From Isoetes taiwanensis (lineage: Eukaryota; Streptophyta; Lycopodiopsida; Isoetales; Isoetaceae), in contig JAJEKV010000131.1 in the NCBI GenBank assembly GCA_021234155.1, positions 1,537,288 to 1,601,287 of the forward strand: 64,000 nucleotides of DNA, read 5' to 3'. This document shows positions 1 to 11,630 of this stretch, piece by piece (the stretch's first letter is position 1; each line of letters starts with the position of its first letter). The position numbers were made by a program, and so were the translations under genes. The notes beneath the pieces were generated by a model that searched no databases, was not told where the DNA came from, and saw only the letters and a list, made by a program, of their open reading frames with translations.

Positions 1-3000
1 AGCGGCGTCGGAGAGAGGCTAATCTTTGCCTCTACGTGGGGAGCTAGCCATATGGCTGCGTGGATGCCCCGTGAAAGCGCCCCCAATCACCGGAAAACTT
101 TGGGGGCGGTCCCAGTAGTAGAGTCTCTCGCCACCGGGTGCCTTTTCTCGACTCCTTCCACATTTCTTGACTGTTTATTCCATCGGATAAGGTCGACCAA
201 GGCATTCTTCATCCCTATATCATTGAAATCGAAGTTGGAGAATTGCAAGTGTTGGCGAACTTGATTGTGGTGCAAATGCTTGCTTTATATAGTAGTGTGT
301 TTGCCGGTAAAGCACGCCATCCCTAGAAGCAAGGTTGAGCATCCCTGCTTCTATCGAAGTGATTGATGGGCCGGGAGATCTCCCGGTGCGGTCACCTAAT
401 GTACTGCGCCTCTTCGGTTTTTGTTCGAGGGGAGTTTCTTGTCGTATTTCCTTCAATCTCATTGCTAGCCCTCATGCGCCAATAGTCTTGGAGTCCACGG
501 CTCGAGCTACATAACCCTTGAGATTGATTGGCGTACTAGATCATTTCGATTCTTTGGTTCTAGCTCTAGTTCTAGTTCATTTGCGGTCGGTCTCTACACC
601 AATATTGACTTCGATCCGTCGCGATATCGTGGGCCCACGACTCCGTCCTTCTGTTTCCATGTTACGATCGCGCCTCTTGCCTGCGCTCCGGTCCGGTTTA
701 CGTTCTGCTCCGGTTCTTGCTCCGATCCACTCCTCTGCTCTAGCTCTTGATCCGGTCCACTTTTACGCTCCGGTTCATGATCTAGTTCATGCTCCGAGTT
801 CATGTTCCTATTGCTCCTCCGTCCGTTTTCTGCTCATGTTCCTACTCATGTTCCTGTTCTGTTCTCTCAAATGTTGTTAAAAACCCGTTTTTATTTTTTA
901 AAATACCTCTATAAAAATCCTCACGTTTTTAAAGGTTTTTTATGATTTGGTATGGCCAAAAATAAAAATAAAAAAAATTTGCACATTCTTTGCCTTTGCT
1001 TATTGGACATATTTATCTTTTGTTAAAATGCTCATCTTTGCACAAGTTACAACACTTAGCATGCCAACAAATGTAAATCGAAGCTTATCTTTGCTTGATC
1101 TTTGCTATTAGAAATTATTAAGTTCAAGTACAAAGATATCATAACTTTTTGCCATGCAACTCTTAAGAAAGTTCGGAAAAACATTATTATAGAGATTAAA
1201 GAGATATAAAAATTTTATATACAAGTATAAATAAGTTCAAGAATACACAATCTAAGGATCTTTAAGGATTTTTAAAAGATTTATAAAAGATTTTAAAGGA
1301 TTTTAAAAGATTTTAAAGATTTTTAGCGTTATTTTATATGAAATCACGTTTTTTAAAATTTTTTCAAAAATTTTAAAAATCTTCAAAAATTTAAAACCGT
1401 TTTTCTAAGCATCGGTTTTGGCGTATTTAACAACATTATTTATTAACTCTTTGTAGAGGCTTCTTCATGCCCCTCAGTATCTCGAAGATTTCTCTTCATG
1501 AGTTAGATAAATCTAGAAGGCAAGATCCAAGTTGATTATATGCAATTCAAGTTCACCCGTGGGCTAGCTTCGGCACCATCGAAGCTTGCTCCAATACTCC
1601 CGGATAAATATGGCGATTTCTCACGATGTGTTTGACAAAGTCAAGGCCAATAGATCCATATGATTGTCCTATTGATTTGCAGCGGGGGCGCCTTGCATAT
1701 GGTCGATATATGGTTTATCTCTGCTTGAATTGAAGGTTTTGGGGATTATATTGAGGAGAATCTAGCCACCGGCTTCATTCGACATTCTCGGTCCCTGGAA
1801 GCGCCTATCTTCTTTGTCAAAAGAAGGATGATTACTTCTGGCTGGTCGATGATTATCGCGGCCTCAACAAAATCCGCGGTACCGAATGGGGTATCCGCTT
1901 CCTCCCCGATCGAGTTGTTGGGCGACTTCAAGGTGCGCATTATTTTACGAAGATTGATCTTGGGGTGCCTAAATCTTATTGGATCCGGGAAGGTGATGAG
2001 TGGAAAAGCGACCTTTAAAATTTTCGGTATGGCCATTTTGAGTACTACCGTTATGCCGTTTGGACTTACCAATGCTCGGCGATATTCCAACATATGGCCA
2101 ATGATGTTTTCAGAGAGTTCTTAGACACTTTTGTTATCATCTATTTGGATGATATCCTTATTTATTCTAAGACTCTCGAAGAACATGAAAGACATGTTCG
2201 ACGAGGTCCTTCAAAAGCTTATGAGCATGGATTATATGCAAAACTTGAGAAGTGCCGGTTCCAACGGGATAATGTAGAGTTTCTTGGCTATCGCGCTAAC
2301 ACCACATGGAGTCTCTATGGATCACGAAAAGGTCGATCTTTTTTTGAGGTGGCAAACACCTTCATCCGTTTTGAGATGTTGATGTTTTCTTGGGTTTGCC
2401 AATTTCTATCGGCGTTTCATCCGGGATTATTCGAGTTGCTCTTCCTTTGACCGCGCCTCACTTTGTCAAGGGCGTGCCATTGAATGGGCTGTAGGCGAAT
2501 GCTGCTTTTGTTACCACTGAAGCATGCTTTCACCATGGCGCCCGGTTCTTGCTCATCACCATCCTTTGCGCCCATATGTTGTTGAAGCGGATGCTTCTAA
2601 TTTTACAACTTGGTGGGATCTGTCACGGAGGGGATGACCATGAATTGCATCCAATGGGCTTGCCATGATTCACCTCCGGCCGGACACTTTGGAGTAGCCA
2701 AGACTCTTGAACTTATTAGTCGAGTATTGGTGGTCGGTCTTAAATCGCTCTGTCGAAGCTTTTATTCGATCTGTGACATCTCTGGCTGCCGAGCCAAGGT
2801 TCCAAGGCATCTTCCTCATGGCACCTTCAACCTTTACCGTTCAGCCGGTCCTTGGAAGAGTATTTGATGGATTTTATTGTCGAGCTTCCATCCTCCGGGG
2901 CCATGGCGCCATCCTTGTTGTTGTTGACCGTTTTTCCAAGATGGCACATTTCATTCCTTGCAGCACTTCTATCTCTAGTGAAGCCCGCAGTTCTCTTGCT

Positions 3001-3960
3001 TGAGAGGTGGTTCGACTCCATGGCTTACCGAATAACATTGTCGATGACCGCGGCCCTCAATTTGTTGCCGGTTTTTGGAAGCGTCTATTGCAACTCTTGC
3101 ATGTGGAGCGTTAAGCTCTCTTACGGACATCATCCGAGACCAATGGACAGGTTGGAAGCACTAATCAAACCCTTTGAAGCGGTATTTCGCGATGCTTCAT
3201 CAATTATCGCCAGGATGACTAGGTTGGCCCGGCTACCGTGGCGAATTTGTTATAATAATTACATCCATGTGTCCCACGAGCCGGACTTCGTTCTTTATTA
3301 ATTTCGGCATGCATCCCGGTGGTCTTTGATTGCTCACGGATATGACTTCGGTCAATCCGGTCTTCGGGCGAGGCACGAAAGCTCCGCGATGCTTCGGGAT
3401 GATCTTCACACCATCTTAGCCGAGCCCAAGCTGCGTTATCATCATCATCATGTAGATCGGCATCGTCCGGGCGCTCCTCATTTTGCGGTTGGTGATCTTG
3501 TTTGGCTCTTGCATCGGATTTGCCGAAACTTCGCCCTTGTAACAAGCTTCGACTACCGGTGCTTAGGTCCCTATCGGATCATTGAGCGAGTTGGTGATCT
3601 TTGCTTTCCGTGGAGCTTCGCCATCAGTCGGGCTTCACCCGGTGTTTCATGTGTCTTTGTTAGAACCCTATATGGCGAATCCATTCCCGGATCGAGTACC
3701 TCCACCTCCACCACCAGTCGAGATTGATGATCATGAGGAGTTCGAGGTTCGAGAGATTCTGGACGCCAAGTTTCTTCGTCAATGATTGTATTACTTTGTC
3801 GATTGGGAAGGTTACTTGCCAAGTGATAGAACACGAGAACTGCCGAGAATCGCTAATGCACGACAAAATTGCGGAGTTTTCACCGACGCGTTACGATAAG
3901 CCAAACACGAGTACTCTAGCCCCGGCTTCGTGACTCGTCGCCATCGTGGGAGGGGGATGG
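1..3960 (+). pseudogene. Ty3/gypsy chromovirus gag-pol remnant (copy A)
   Basis: This is the decayed coding region of a chromodomain LTR retrotransposon. In order: a CCHC zinc knuckle of gag (27-70), a retropepsin-type DCGA motif (about 263-274), a low-complexity region rich in VPxPAH-like repeats (about 520-865), a nested MITE (869-1,438), reverse transcriptase (about 1,560-2,420, with YLDD at 2,140-2,152), a short RNase H piece (about 2,460-2,630), an integrase zinc region (HDSPPAGHFG near 2,668), the integrase core with VVDRFSKMAHF (about 2,910-2,950) and a chromodomain (about 3,740-3,850). Many frameshifts and stops interrupt it. Most of RNase H and the connection domain are missing between about 2,640 and 2,665. 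The element lies on the plus strand and ends in a 3' LTR at 3,961. Confidence 0.88.
869..1438. mobile_element. hAT-like MITE nested in gypsy pol (copy A)
   Basis: This AT-rich block lacks coding potential and sits between protease-side and RT-side gypsy sequence. It starts with ATGTTGTTAA and ends with TTAACAACAT, which are inverted copies of each other. The flanks are less clean than in copy B, where the 8-bp target duplication can be read. The interior is rich in GATTTTAAAG-type repeats (1,255-1,330). Confidence 0.65.
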
Positions 3961-4058
3961 TGTGACGACCATACGGATATTCGTATCATACGAACATTAT
4001 ACTCCTATGTACAAAAGATGGTCGTCACACGGATGCAAAAGAGTAGTTGTATAAGACA

Positions 4059-4118
4059 GGGTTTGAACTCGCAACCTTCCAGTTGCGAGTCACACACCCT
4101 TGCCAAGTGCGCTACCAA
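4059..4118 (-). repeat. tRNA-like (Pol III box A/B-like) segment inside the LTR
   Basis: Read on the minus strand, GGTAGCGCACTTGG resembles a box A (D-arm) and GCGAGTTCAAACCC resembles a box B (T-arm), about 30 bases apart as in a tRNA. The would-be T stem does not pair well and no proper acceptor stem is seen, so this is a tRNA-derived relic or SINE head, not a tRNA gene. A more damaged version is at about 30,276-30,331 in copy B. Confidence 0.5.
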
Positions 4119-4263
4119 TATTTGTTGAAGACATTCCTTCATGTCTTCCTCATATGTGGGACTATCTCCAGAAGGTTCTAGAATGTTCTAGAACCTAAAA
4201 CCTATCTTGCTGACACTTGGCGATCTCATCCATTGAGTGGCGCGATCGGCCAGTTGGTCTAGA

Positions 4264-4270
4264 TATATAA
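4264..4270 (+). promoter_or_regulatory. TATA box of the gypsy LTR (copy A)
   Basis: TATATAA followed by GGAGGC lies about 300 bp into the LTR, where the U3 promoter of a plant LTR element is expected. The same box is at 30,478-30,484 in copy B. Activity is not implied. Confidence 0.5.
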
Positions 4271-4487
4271 GGAGGCACCTCCTTCTTGTCAAACCATTCC
4301 AGTTCAACGCCAGTCTTGAGCCTTCTAGGCATCTGTCTCCTATTCCTGCTTGCCTTCGGGCTATTGTATTCTTGATTCTTGTTCATATATCAGATTCTTT
4401 GCCGACCTTGGCGTATTTCTTCCATATTTCTTGCGCATTCTCCACGTATTTTCCTTGTTTTCGAGTAGGTTCATGACAAGCACGAGC

Positions 4488-5111
4488 GGTATAAATTTAT
4501 ACCGTTGCACCGAAAGTGTTCTGGAACGGTATAAATTTATACCGCTCGTGCTCGTTCCATAAATTTATAAATTTATAAGTGTGTTACGCATCGGTATAAA
4601 TTTATACCGCGTTTCAAGGCGTATAAATTTATACCGTTCCAGAACAATTTCGATATAAATTTATACAGAAGGAGCTTAGACTCAACAGATTAAAAGAGAT
4701 GAGAAACTAGAATAGTACGGATTAGACACTTACGTGGCCATGATCGTATGGATTTGCTTATAGCTGTTCGGAGAAGCAAATTGGGGAGGGGGGGAGTATA
4801 TAAAGGCGCTTAACGCCGGCGGCTTCGACTCCGGCGGTGTATATAGAAAATAGGTCGGCCCGTGTAGGGCTTAAGTACCTCTTTAAGTGCCGTTCAAGAT
4901 AGCGTTTCTCCCATAACGTCTCCCATACAAATGTCACGTGGGTTTTCGTATAAATTTATACCGTTTCACTTCTATGTTGCCCTCCCTCGTATAAATTTAT
5001 ACCATCTCGTATAAATTTATACGATCGCGCACAAAAGTTTCCCTTCTGCGTATAAATTTATACCATCTCAATAAATTTATACCGATCTCTTTCCTCGTCG
5101 TATAAATTTAT
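4488..5111. repeat. Palindrome array, core GGTATAAATTTATACC (copy A)
   Basis: About twelve copies of a self-complementary 16-mer, or shortened forms, occur at irregular spacing. They form two clusters (about 4,488-4,665 and 4,945-5,111). Between the clusters lies a sequence with a G-rich run and a TATATAAA box at 4,797-4,804. The array ends immediately before the ATG of the DUF7869-like gene at 5,139. Arrays of short palindromes next to a transposase-like gene resemble the subterminal binding sites of some DNA transposons. They could also be promoter elements or part of the LTR. Confidence 0.85.
4797..4804 (+). promoter_or_regulatory. TATA-like box between palindrome clusters (copy A)
   Basis: TATATAAA preceded by a run of G, about 335 bp upstream of the candidate start codon at 5,139. 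The copy B counterpart is TATATAA at 31,014-31,020. A plausible core promoter for the downstream gene, from position alone. Confidence 0.4.
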
Positions 5112-5138
5112 CTGATTAATGCCGCTAACTTTTGGAGT

Positions 5139-8100
5139 ATGGCTCGAGAGAAAAGAGCCGCTTGAGCCTCCATCTCCTGCTCGCGAGGCTTCCTCCTCAA
5201 TGACTTTCACACCTCCTCAACCCGACACTGTGAAGTAGCCACGAAAATTACGTCTCAGATATTCAAACCCCCAGCTCTGTTTAGTTTACTCCACCATGAC
5301 CACCTCGGCTTCCACCACCAGTTCAATTTACTCCACCACACCCTACTCCTGAGCGTCGTTTGCCCCCACCAATGCGTTTTACTCCACCACCACACTCGTG
5401 AGCTCGGACTACCTCCTCCGGTTCATTTTAGTCGTCTCCCATAGTCCACAGGTAAGGGCTGCCTCCCCGGAGGCAAATTCACGCCAACTCCATCTATTTA
5501 ATTTAGTTGGTACTACAACAAGTGGGGCGGTCGGCCCCGCGCAACTCTGTGTTATATCGACGCTCGTGAGCTGGTCAATTACGTTACCAACCTCGATTAC
5601 TTTTTCCCAGAGAGAGGGAAAGCACCTCCCCCCAAGACTTGCCCACACCAAACCTCTCAGCATCTACTAGTACACCATCTGTTGCTCCCATGTCAGACGA
5701 AGAAACACCTCATGTTGATCTCTCAGACGAGGACCTACCAAAGCCACAAGACTCTATGTTCGAATTCAAAGCTCCTGCAAGTAAGAATCTTAAGCGAAAC
5801 TTACACAAGAAAGCATGTACAGCCCAAAGAAGAAAGAAACTTATGGACGAGGCTCACTTGAGGGCAATACATACAAAGCACTGTTGTTCTCAACGTTGTT
5901 TGCTTAAGATTGGACTAAAGGAATTGAGGTTGATTTGTGATAGTTACAGTTCAATGACTCTCTTAGACTAAAGGGGCTACTTAGCCTTCAATATTAGGCC
6001 AGATTATGGTGAAAGGTTTACTACACAGCTGGTGGCCACACCGCCTGTCAAACAGCCTTTAAATTGATTCATGCTTTAGGCGTGAGACGACTTATTTTGC
6101 TTGAAGAAAAGGCTTGACAAGAATCCGGGCATTAATTACTCTTGCCATTCAGGAGGTATATCCGAAATTCATGCCCTTCAATGTGTTTCTGGATGGAAGG
6201 TTTCTTTAAGGAGTCATCGAGAAACTCCCTAACAGACCTATGTACCACTTGAGTGACAACTTCACGCAAACGTGAAGTCTGATAATTATAAGGATATGTG
6301 TGTTGAGGCTGGAGAACGCATGTATACGCTACTCTTACTTCAACGTGCTCTGGGAAAAAAGTTTTCTCGGCGTGTCCATTCCTAGAAAGCACGGATGTAC
6401 ATTTTATGCTACATGCTCTGAATTAAAAGCTCAGAGACAAAATGCAAGGACACTTCACACTAAAAGTAAGCTTCCAAAACGCGTTCTTGCCTAGTTCTAC
6501 TTAAAAATAGGTTCTTTCCTAAACATATTTTCATTTCGGATGCATTGAAAGAGAAACCGAACAAACACGATCAACAATCTTTGGAAAGGAGAAAATTGAC
6601 AAAACATAGGAAGAAAGCAACGGAATAACCACTCAACTACATATCAGTTGTTATTGATGGAATGGACCAGAAGAAGACCACCCTACCATATTTTGTCAAT
6701 GTGCCTAAGGATGCTCCTGAAGAAGATTTCATACACCTGCATGTTGTTGGTGCTATGGTATTTAATGGAAAATTATCTTGCAAGGCATTTTTGAACTATC
6801 AAACATTCATCTTGATCCAAATCTCACTATCACAATATTGAATAAGCTTCTTTCCAATCTAGAACATATACCACCGGTCCTATATCTTCACTAGACAACA
6901 CGACAAGAGAAAATAAGAATCGGGGCATTGTTTGCTTACTTTGTGCTATGCTAGTTGAGAAACAAATCTTCAAGAAGGTGAAGATTGGTTTCACCTTGTT
7001 GGTCATACACACGATCAAATTGATCGATGTTGGTGAGGTTCTCTAAGCGTCTTGCTTTCGAAAAAAGCTCTCAGACCTACCGGCAATGATTGAGGTTATC
7101 CAAGATTCCTACAATCCTCGTCCAGACATCGAGTTATTAGAAGAAACTTATGATTTCAAGGAATGGATTTTTCGGAGAGATCAACTGGGTCACTGTGCTA
7201 TTGAGCCCTTGAGAAACATTACATTTTAGCATCGGATCAAAATTTCACTTGTAGATGGCAAGGCCATCTTACAAGGAAAGAAATATACCACATCCTTGCA
7301 GTGGCGGCCAGCAGCAGGTATTCAATTCACTAGTTCTATGCTCTCTGCAGAGCGAATGCCTCTAAAAAGCTTGAAAGAAATCACAAAGAGTAAAAAGGAG
7401 GGAAGAGCATTTGACTCAAACAAATCATTGGATTATATTGAGACAAGTATTCAACATGCTCTAACCACTTTGGGGAGGCGAGATGCTTTATGGTGGCCTC
7501 AGTTTTTTTCTCGAAGACCAGTTACATTCAACTGGTCATCTAGGCAAACTCTCCCTGTGCAAGTTGAGAAAAGAGAGGAACATGTAGAGATAATGGCTAG
7601 CTCAGATGAAGATGACAGAGTCATGTACACCGCCCCGCATTACCACGACACAACAAGTTGCTCAAGTATCTAGTTGATCCTGGAGATTCGAAAAAGGAAT
7701 GCTCATAGCTCCCGGTGATAATGATGAATCTGGGGAAGCCATTCTGGCTAGCTAAAGTACTGGAGGTAACAAGAGAGGATGGAATTCCCACTCAATTAAA
7801 AGTGCACTGGATGAGAACAAATGCTGCCAATGCTTTCAATGGGAGTTATACTTTGGAGATGGTAAAAACAGGAGTGGGAAAGAGAGAAAAGTCCAAAGCA
7901 AACAACTTTGTCATAGATCTAGCTGAAGTAAAGGTTCTTACATATGACTTTGTTACACCGGCCGCTAATAAGTTACGTATGGTCACTCAAACTTTAATAA
8001 AGTCGGCATGTGGATTAGACAAACAACCTAGAAAGGTGGCCAAAAAAGATGATGATGAGGACTCACTTGTAGACAGTGAGGAAGAAGATCGTTCGAGTAC

Positions 8101-8212
8101 ATCCAGTTTTGAGAGTGAAGCTAAGGATGAAGGCTCAAGTGATCAGGGATTAAATGAGTCTGAGGATGAGATGCATCCTAATATTGTGGCAAAATGTAAG
8201 TTTGTCCGATGA
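5139..8212 (+). pseudogene. DUF7869-type (RNase H-like) transposase-like gene, copy A
   Basis: Start ATG at 5,139 reads MAREKRAAEP. The N-terminal part is proline-rich with repeats of the form LPPPMxFTPP, then comes a CCSQRCL zinc-binding-like motif (about 5,880-5,905) and a GCTFYATCSELKAQ segment before an intron (6,466-6,539). The second exon carries VIDGMDQKKTTLP (about 6,648-6,685), LDNTTRENKN (about 6,888-6,917) and GHTHDQIDxM (about 7,001-7,030). These resemble spaced acidic motifs of an RNase H-like fold. The C-terminus has an SH3- or BAH-like PFWLAKVLEVTRE segment (about 7,738-7,770) and a serine/acid-rich tail ending at the TGA (8,210-8,212). The family label is from memory of similar plant and animal proteins. 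Stops and frameshifts interrupt the frame. The function is unproven. Confidence 0.62.
6466..6539 (+). other. Intron of the DUF7869-like gene (copy A, acceptor altered)
   Basis: Same 74-bp interval as in copy B with donor GTAAGC, but the acceptor dinucleotide is GG (TTTCGG). The change is CAG to CGG, the same kind of difference seen at many other CAG sites between the copies. Confidence 0.55.
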
Positions 8213-8599
8213 CTCGAACATGTAAAGAACAGAAAGTGCAGGTGATGAGTGTTTGTCAAAATGTCCTATATTTTTGACAATTTTGTTCATAATTTTGTAC
8301 AATTTTCACAACCTTGAATATATCACTTCTTTGTCACTCTACTACCCTTGCTATTTTTTTATTGCCCCTTTTTTGCTACACTTTATATAAGTAACTATTT
8401 TTTGTTCTAAATTAGGAGGATGAAAATTGCTATTTAAAATTTTTGCATGGAAGTTATGTTAAATCAACCCCTCAAAAAGGGTACCTAAATTACCTAAATT
8501 GTCACATCTGTCACAAAAAAACCTTAAAAATGGACTTCTTTAAGGGAATTTTAGGGAATCTTTCAAAGATTCCTTTTGAAGTGCGTTTGGAGCAAATAA

Positions 8600-8908
8600 G
8601 TGCGTTTCATTTTAAACTTTGTTCTCTATGACAACAAAAAGCAATCGATAATTTGCAAGGGTCTAGGGCGATGGAAGGGATCTGGGGTTCACAAGCCAGA
8701 ACGTAAACGGGAAGAGCATAGTAGATTACGTGATAACAAATTGACAGTGCCTAGCATAGGAGACATCGAGTTGATGGAATGGCCGACTAGAAAGAGGGAA
8801 AGTCACAGGCCAATACGGATAGAGATGACACAACCAACACTGGGGAAAATTGAGATAGGAGGAAGGCAAGCAGATCGGAGGGTTCACATGTCTCTGCAAC
8901 AATTTTAA
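8600..8908 (+). CDS. Unrecognised basic ORF downstream of the DUF7869-like gene (copy A)
   Basis: An open frame of 102 codons ends in MSLQQF. The conserved part (GLGRWKGSGVHKPERKREEH onward) is rich in Arg, Glu and Lys and is the same in copy B (34,839-35,123), though the two copies are nearly identical throughout here, so conservation says little. I do not recognise the product. It may be part of the same transposon or chance. Confidence 0.2.
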   Translation: MRFILNFVLYDNKKQSIICKGLGRWKGSGVHKPERKREEHSRLRDNKLTVPSIGDIELMEWPTRKRESHRPIRIEMTQPTLGKIEIGGRQADRRVHMSLQQF

Positions 8909-10379
8909 TGACCTCTTCCATGTAGATATTCTAGCATCCACCTTCTCTGTCATGTCTTCCATCAGTGTTTTAGTGTTTCTTGAGAATTCAATTGCGCGCC
9001 TTTTTGTGGCACTCCCTTGCTTTGTAAAATTCAAAGAGTTATCAAGATCAGGTCAATGGAGCGTACACATTATTCCCATTTTAGAGCAAATAACTCAATC
9101 ACAATGTATATTCTAGTGAATCAAAATATACTCACTGAAATGAACAAGTTAAGTGCATACAAAACAACTTGTTTCAATAATATATATGAGACCATAAGTT
9201 GATCTGAATGAACATTGCTTTCCACCTTTAAATGATCCACTGGTTGTTTCACATTTTCAATAACCATATGAAGCAGCACTACAACAGTAAACAAATCATT
9301 GTTACATAAATGTGAAATGTACTTGCATTTCTATTTGATTTTCTTTATGCGGAGCCCTTATAAACATATCACAGGTGTACTGTGGTCTATTCTAGTAGAA
9401 TATATGTTTCCATTTCTATAATCTATCGATATGCATTTAAATTGTCTCTATTAATATGTCAGTATCAGAGATATGATATAGAAAGTTGCTGATATGACTT
9501 TCCCAACACTTATTTACATGTTGCTTTGATATTTTTAGATATAGAATTTTATTGCCCATGTTTAAATTTTAAAATGCACATGCTATGTAATTGAATCTTG
9601 CTATAATCCTTTGCAAGATGGGCCATCTTCATGATACAAAGCAATAACCCTCTTTGCTCCAAGCCTATTGAACTACCATGTAATGATTTATTCTTAGTTT
9701 ACTAGGGGCTGATAATTCTTCCATCCATTCCCTCTTTCATCTCATAAAACATTGGACTAATTGAAACAACAAATTGATTGGAGATGGAGTATTATTTGAG
9801 AGTGATTTTGCTAGGATGTTAAGACAAAGATGCCTCATTTTCTTTGCATAGATAAGCAAAGATATTGGGTCGTATGGTTGTGAGAATTTTTTTATTCTAT
9901 TACCATAAAAAGAAGTGTGTATACTAGTGCAAACTAGATATCCTTGACATGCCTTTATGGACGTAGACCGAGAGGCTTATTTAGTCCAACAGTTAAAGTG
10001 TTTCTATATTGTGACGAAATATTCTCTTGAAAATACATTTGATTAACCAATACCAATGTGCTTTCAATACCAATATGCTTTCATGGTGATGAAGCACCTA
10101 TCATAATTGATCGTACTAACTAGCACATACCAACTTGTATATTGTCACTACTCTTCAACCTATGTCACAAAGTTTTTCACCATGTTTCTTTCATGACGTT
10201 GCTTGTTGATTCCATTACTCTAAACTATCACGTATACAGAATGCATGTCTGACCTACCTTCTGCCCCAAGCCTGCCCTATTGCTAGTTTTTTTTTTTTTT
10301 TCTTAATGCAACTTTTGTGAGCTGAGCATATGTCATATATACAAATATCTTTAAGCCCTCCACAATAGGCTTTTTCCCT
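8909..10379. other. Unassigned stretch (copy A)
   Basis: AT-rich sequence nearly identical to 35,124-36,600 in copy B. It probably contains decayed copia RT on the minus strand, given the integrase-like piece just to the right, but I could not identify any RT motif. Confidence 0.3.
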
Positions 10380-11125
10380 GTCCAAAGTTCTCTAGGAACA
10401 TAATCTGGAATAGCTTTGGAGGGCATTTTGATCAGAAAAAACTAGTGCATTAACAATTTCAATCCAGAACTTGGACAATGTCCTTGGACAAGATCATTGA
10501 CCGAGCACATTCAAGGGCAGTGCGGCTTTTCTATTATGCTGATGTTTATGAGCTATATAAGTTTCATGATGAATTCTACACTGGACTAAGAGTGTATCAA
10601 ACTTGACATTGAGAAATTATCTTCCATTGGTTTAGTGCAAACACAGTAGTTGTAGAACAACTATGTCTCGAGTTCGAGACCCTTCACAAATTCTAGGGGG
10701 AACCTTCACCTTGGGCATGTCTTTCTGGAAGCTCTTTTCCTTCATGTTGCTTGGGGAGATGAAGTGACTCTTATATCAGATCTAATTACTTTTTGTGCAT
10801 ATTGTGCATTGAGAGCAATTGATTGTCGTTACACTAGTTTAACTTCTAGGGTGCTCCATCTCGAAATCCTTTAGCCATGATGTTGTGATATTTCTCTTGA
10901 ATAAGCATTGTCCATTGCCAAGCTGCAAAAGATTTGGTGTACTTTCAAGTCTGGCATATATAAGTTTTGTAATTGAATATTATCTATAGACAATTTTACA
11001 ATTGATGTTCCTACCCTTTGATTGACAACATTCTCACCTTTTTTTTTTTTTGAGTTGTTGGAGAATAATGATACCACAACTATTTTCCCAACTAGTGATG
11101 AAGAGTAAGGTTGAGAGCATGTCAC
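10380..11125 (-). pseudogene. Ty1/copia protease-to-integrase fragments (copy A)
   Basis: Reading the minus strand from 11,125 down, an open frame contains IDNIQLQNLYMPDLKVHQIFCSLAM. This matches the copia pattern around the protease/pre-integrase boundary (a ...LxNVLYVPDLKxNLLS-like motif). Further along (about 10,560-10,380), frames encode RTALECARSMILSK and AIPDYVPRELWTGKKPIVEGLKIF, resembling the end of a copia integrase core (RTLxExARSML ... TPxELWxGKKPxxxHLKVFG). The order protease then integrase fits one minus-strand element with large deletions. The reading frame is broken. Confidence 0.6.
10628..10760 (+). repeat. SINE-like tRNA-derived repeat (copy A)
   Basis: TTTAGTGCAAACAC (box A-like) is followed about 35 bases later by CTCGAGTTCGAGACCC (box B-like), the arrangement of an internal Pol III promoter. 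A related sequence lies at 55,201-55,260, so this is a dispersed repeat. It sits inside the copia integrase-like region. The 3' end is uncertain. Confidence 0.45.
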
Positions 11126-11630
11126 TTACAAAAGAAGAAGAAGAGGCAAGAAAAAATTATATTCTAGACCAGTCAAAGCCATTTCAGGAAAAACAACCGT
11201 TCAGTTGAGAATGGTTGAAGAAATTAACAATTTTTAATGGATCAAACCCTTAAAGTGATTACTTAGAATCTCCAAATAACAGCAGCAAGAGAGCATTTAC
11301 AAGTTTGTTTCTCCTCCCTTAAACCTAATATTCTATTTATTCAAGAACACAAAATTTATCCCTCAAATCACGAGAGATTGGCGGAAATATTCTTCCTTCG
11401 ATTACAACATGTTGGAGAAACAAATTTCAATGGATCAAATTCGCTTAATAACGGAAAATGAAAAGTCAACATATAGAAAGGGGACGCACCACCATGTTAG
11501 AAATCATCTTGTAACTTCCATAAATGAAGGACCGACTAAACCTAACAACTCCTCTTCTAAATTGTGAATTTGTTAATATTCTCTAGCATAACTATATTGC
11601 TTGAAACAAACTACAAATCAAAACTAAACT

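Larger units (their letters stand above)
3961..4470 (+). mobile_element. 3' LTR of the gypsy element (copy A; right edge uncertain)
   Basis: A polypurine run (GTGGGAGGGGGA, 3,947-3,958) is followed by TGTGACGACC, a start typical of plant chromovirus LTRs. A TATA box lies at 4,264-4,270. The right edge cannot be fixed, because the 5' LTR is outside the window; I place it before the palindrome array, near 4,470, but the array could belong to the LTR's U5. Confidence 0.65.

Noticed and set aside
4059-4118. A functional tRNA gene
   Set aside because: Only box A- and box B-like motifs are present. The T stem and acceptor stem do not pair.
4488-5111. CRISPR or telomere-like repeat
   Set aside because: The units are palindromes at irregular spacing with no unique equal-length spacers and no telomeric motif.
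9200-10300. Copia reverse transcriptase on the minus strand
   Set aside because: Expected from the neighbouring integrase-like piece, but I could not find any RT motif in it.
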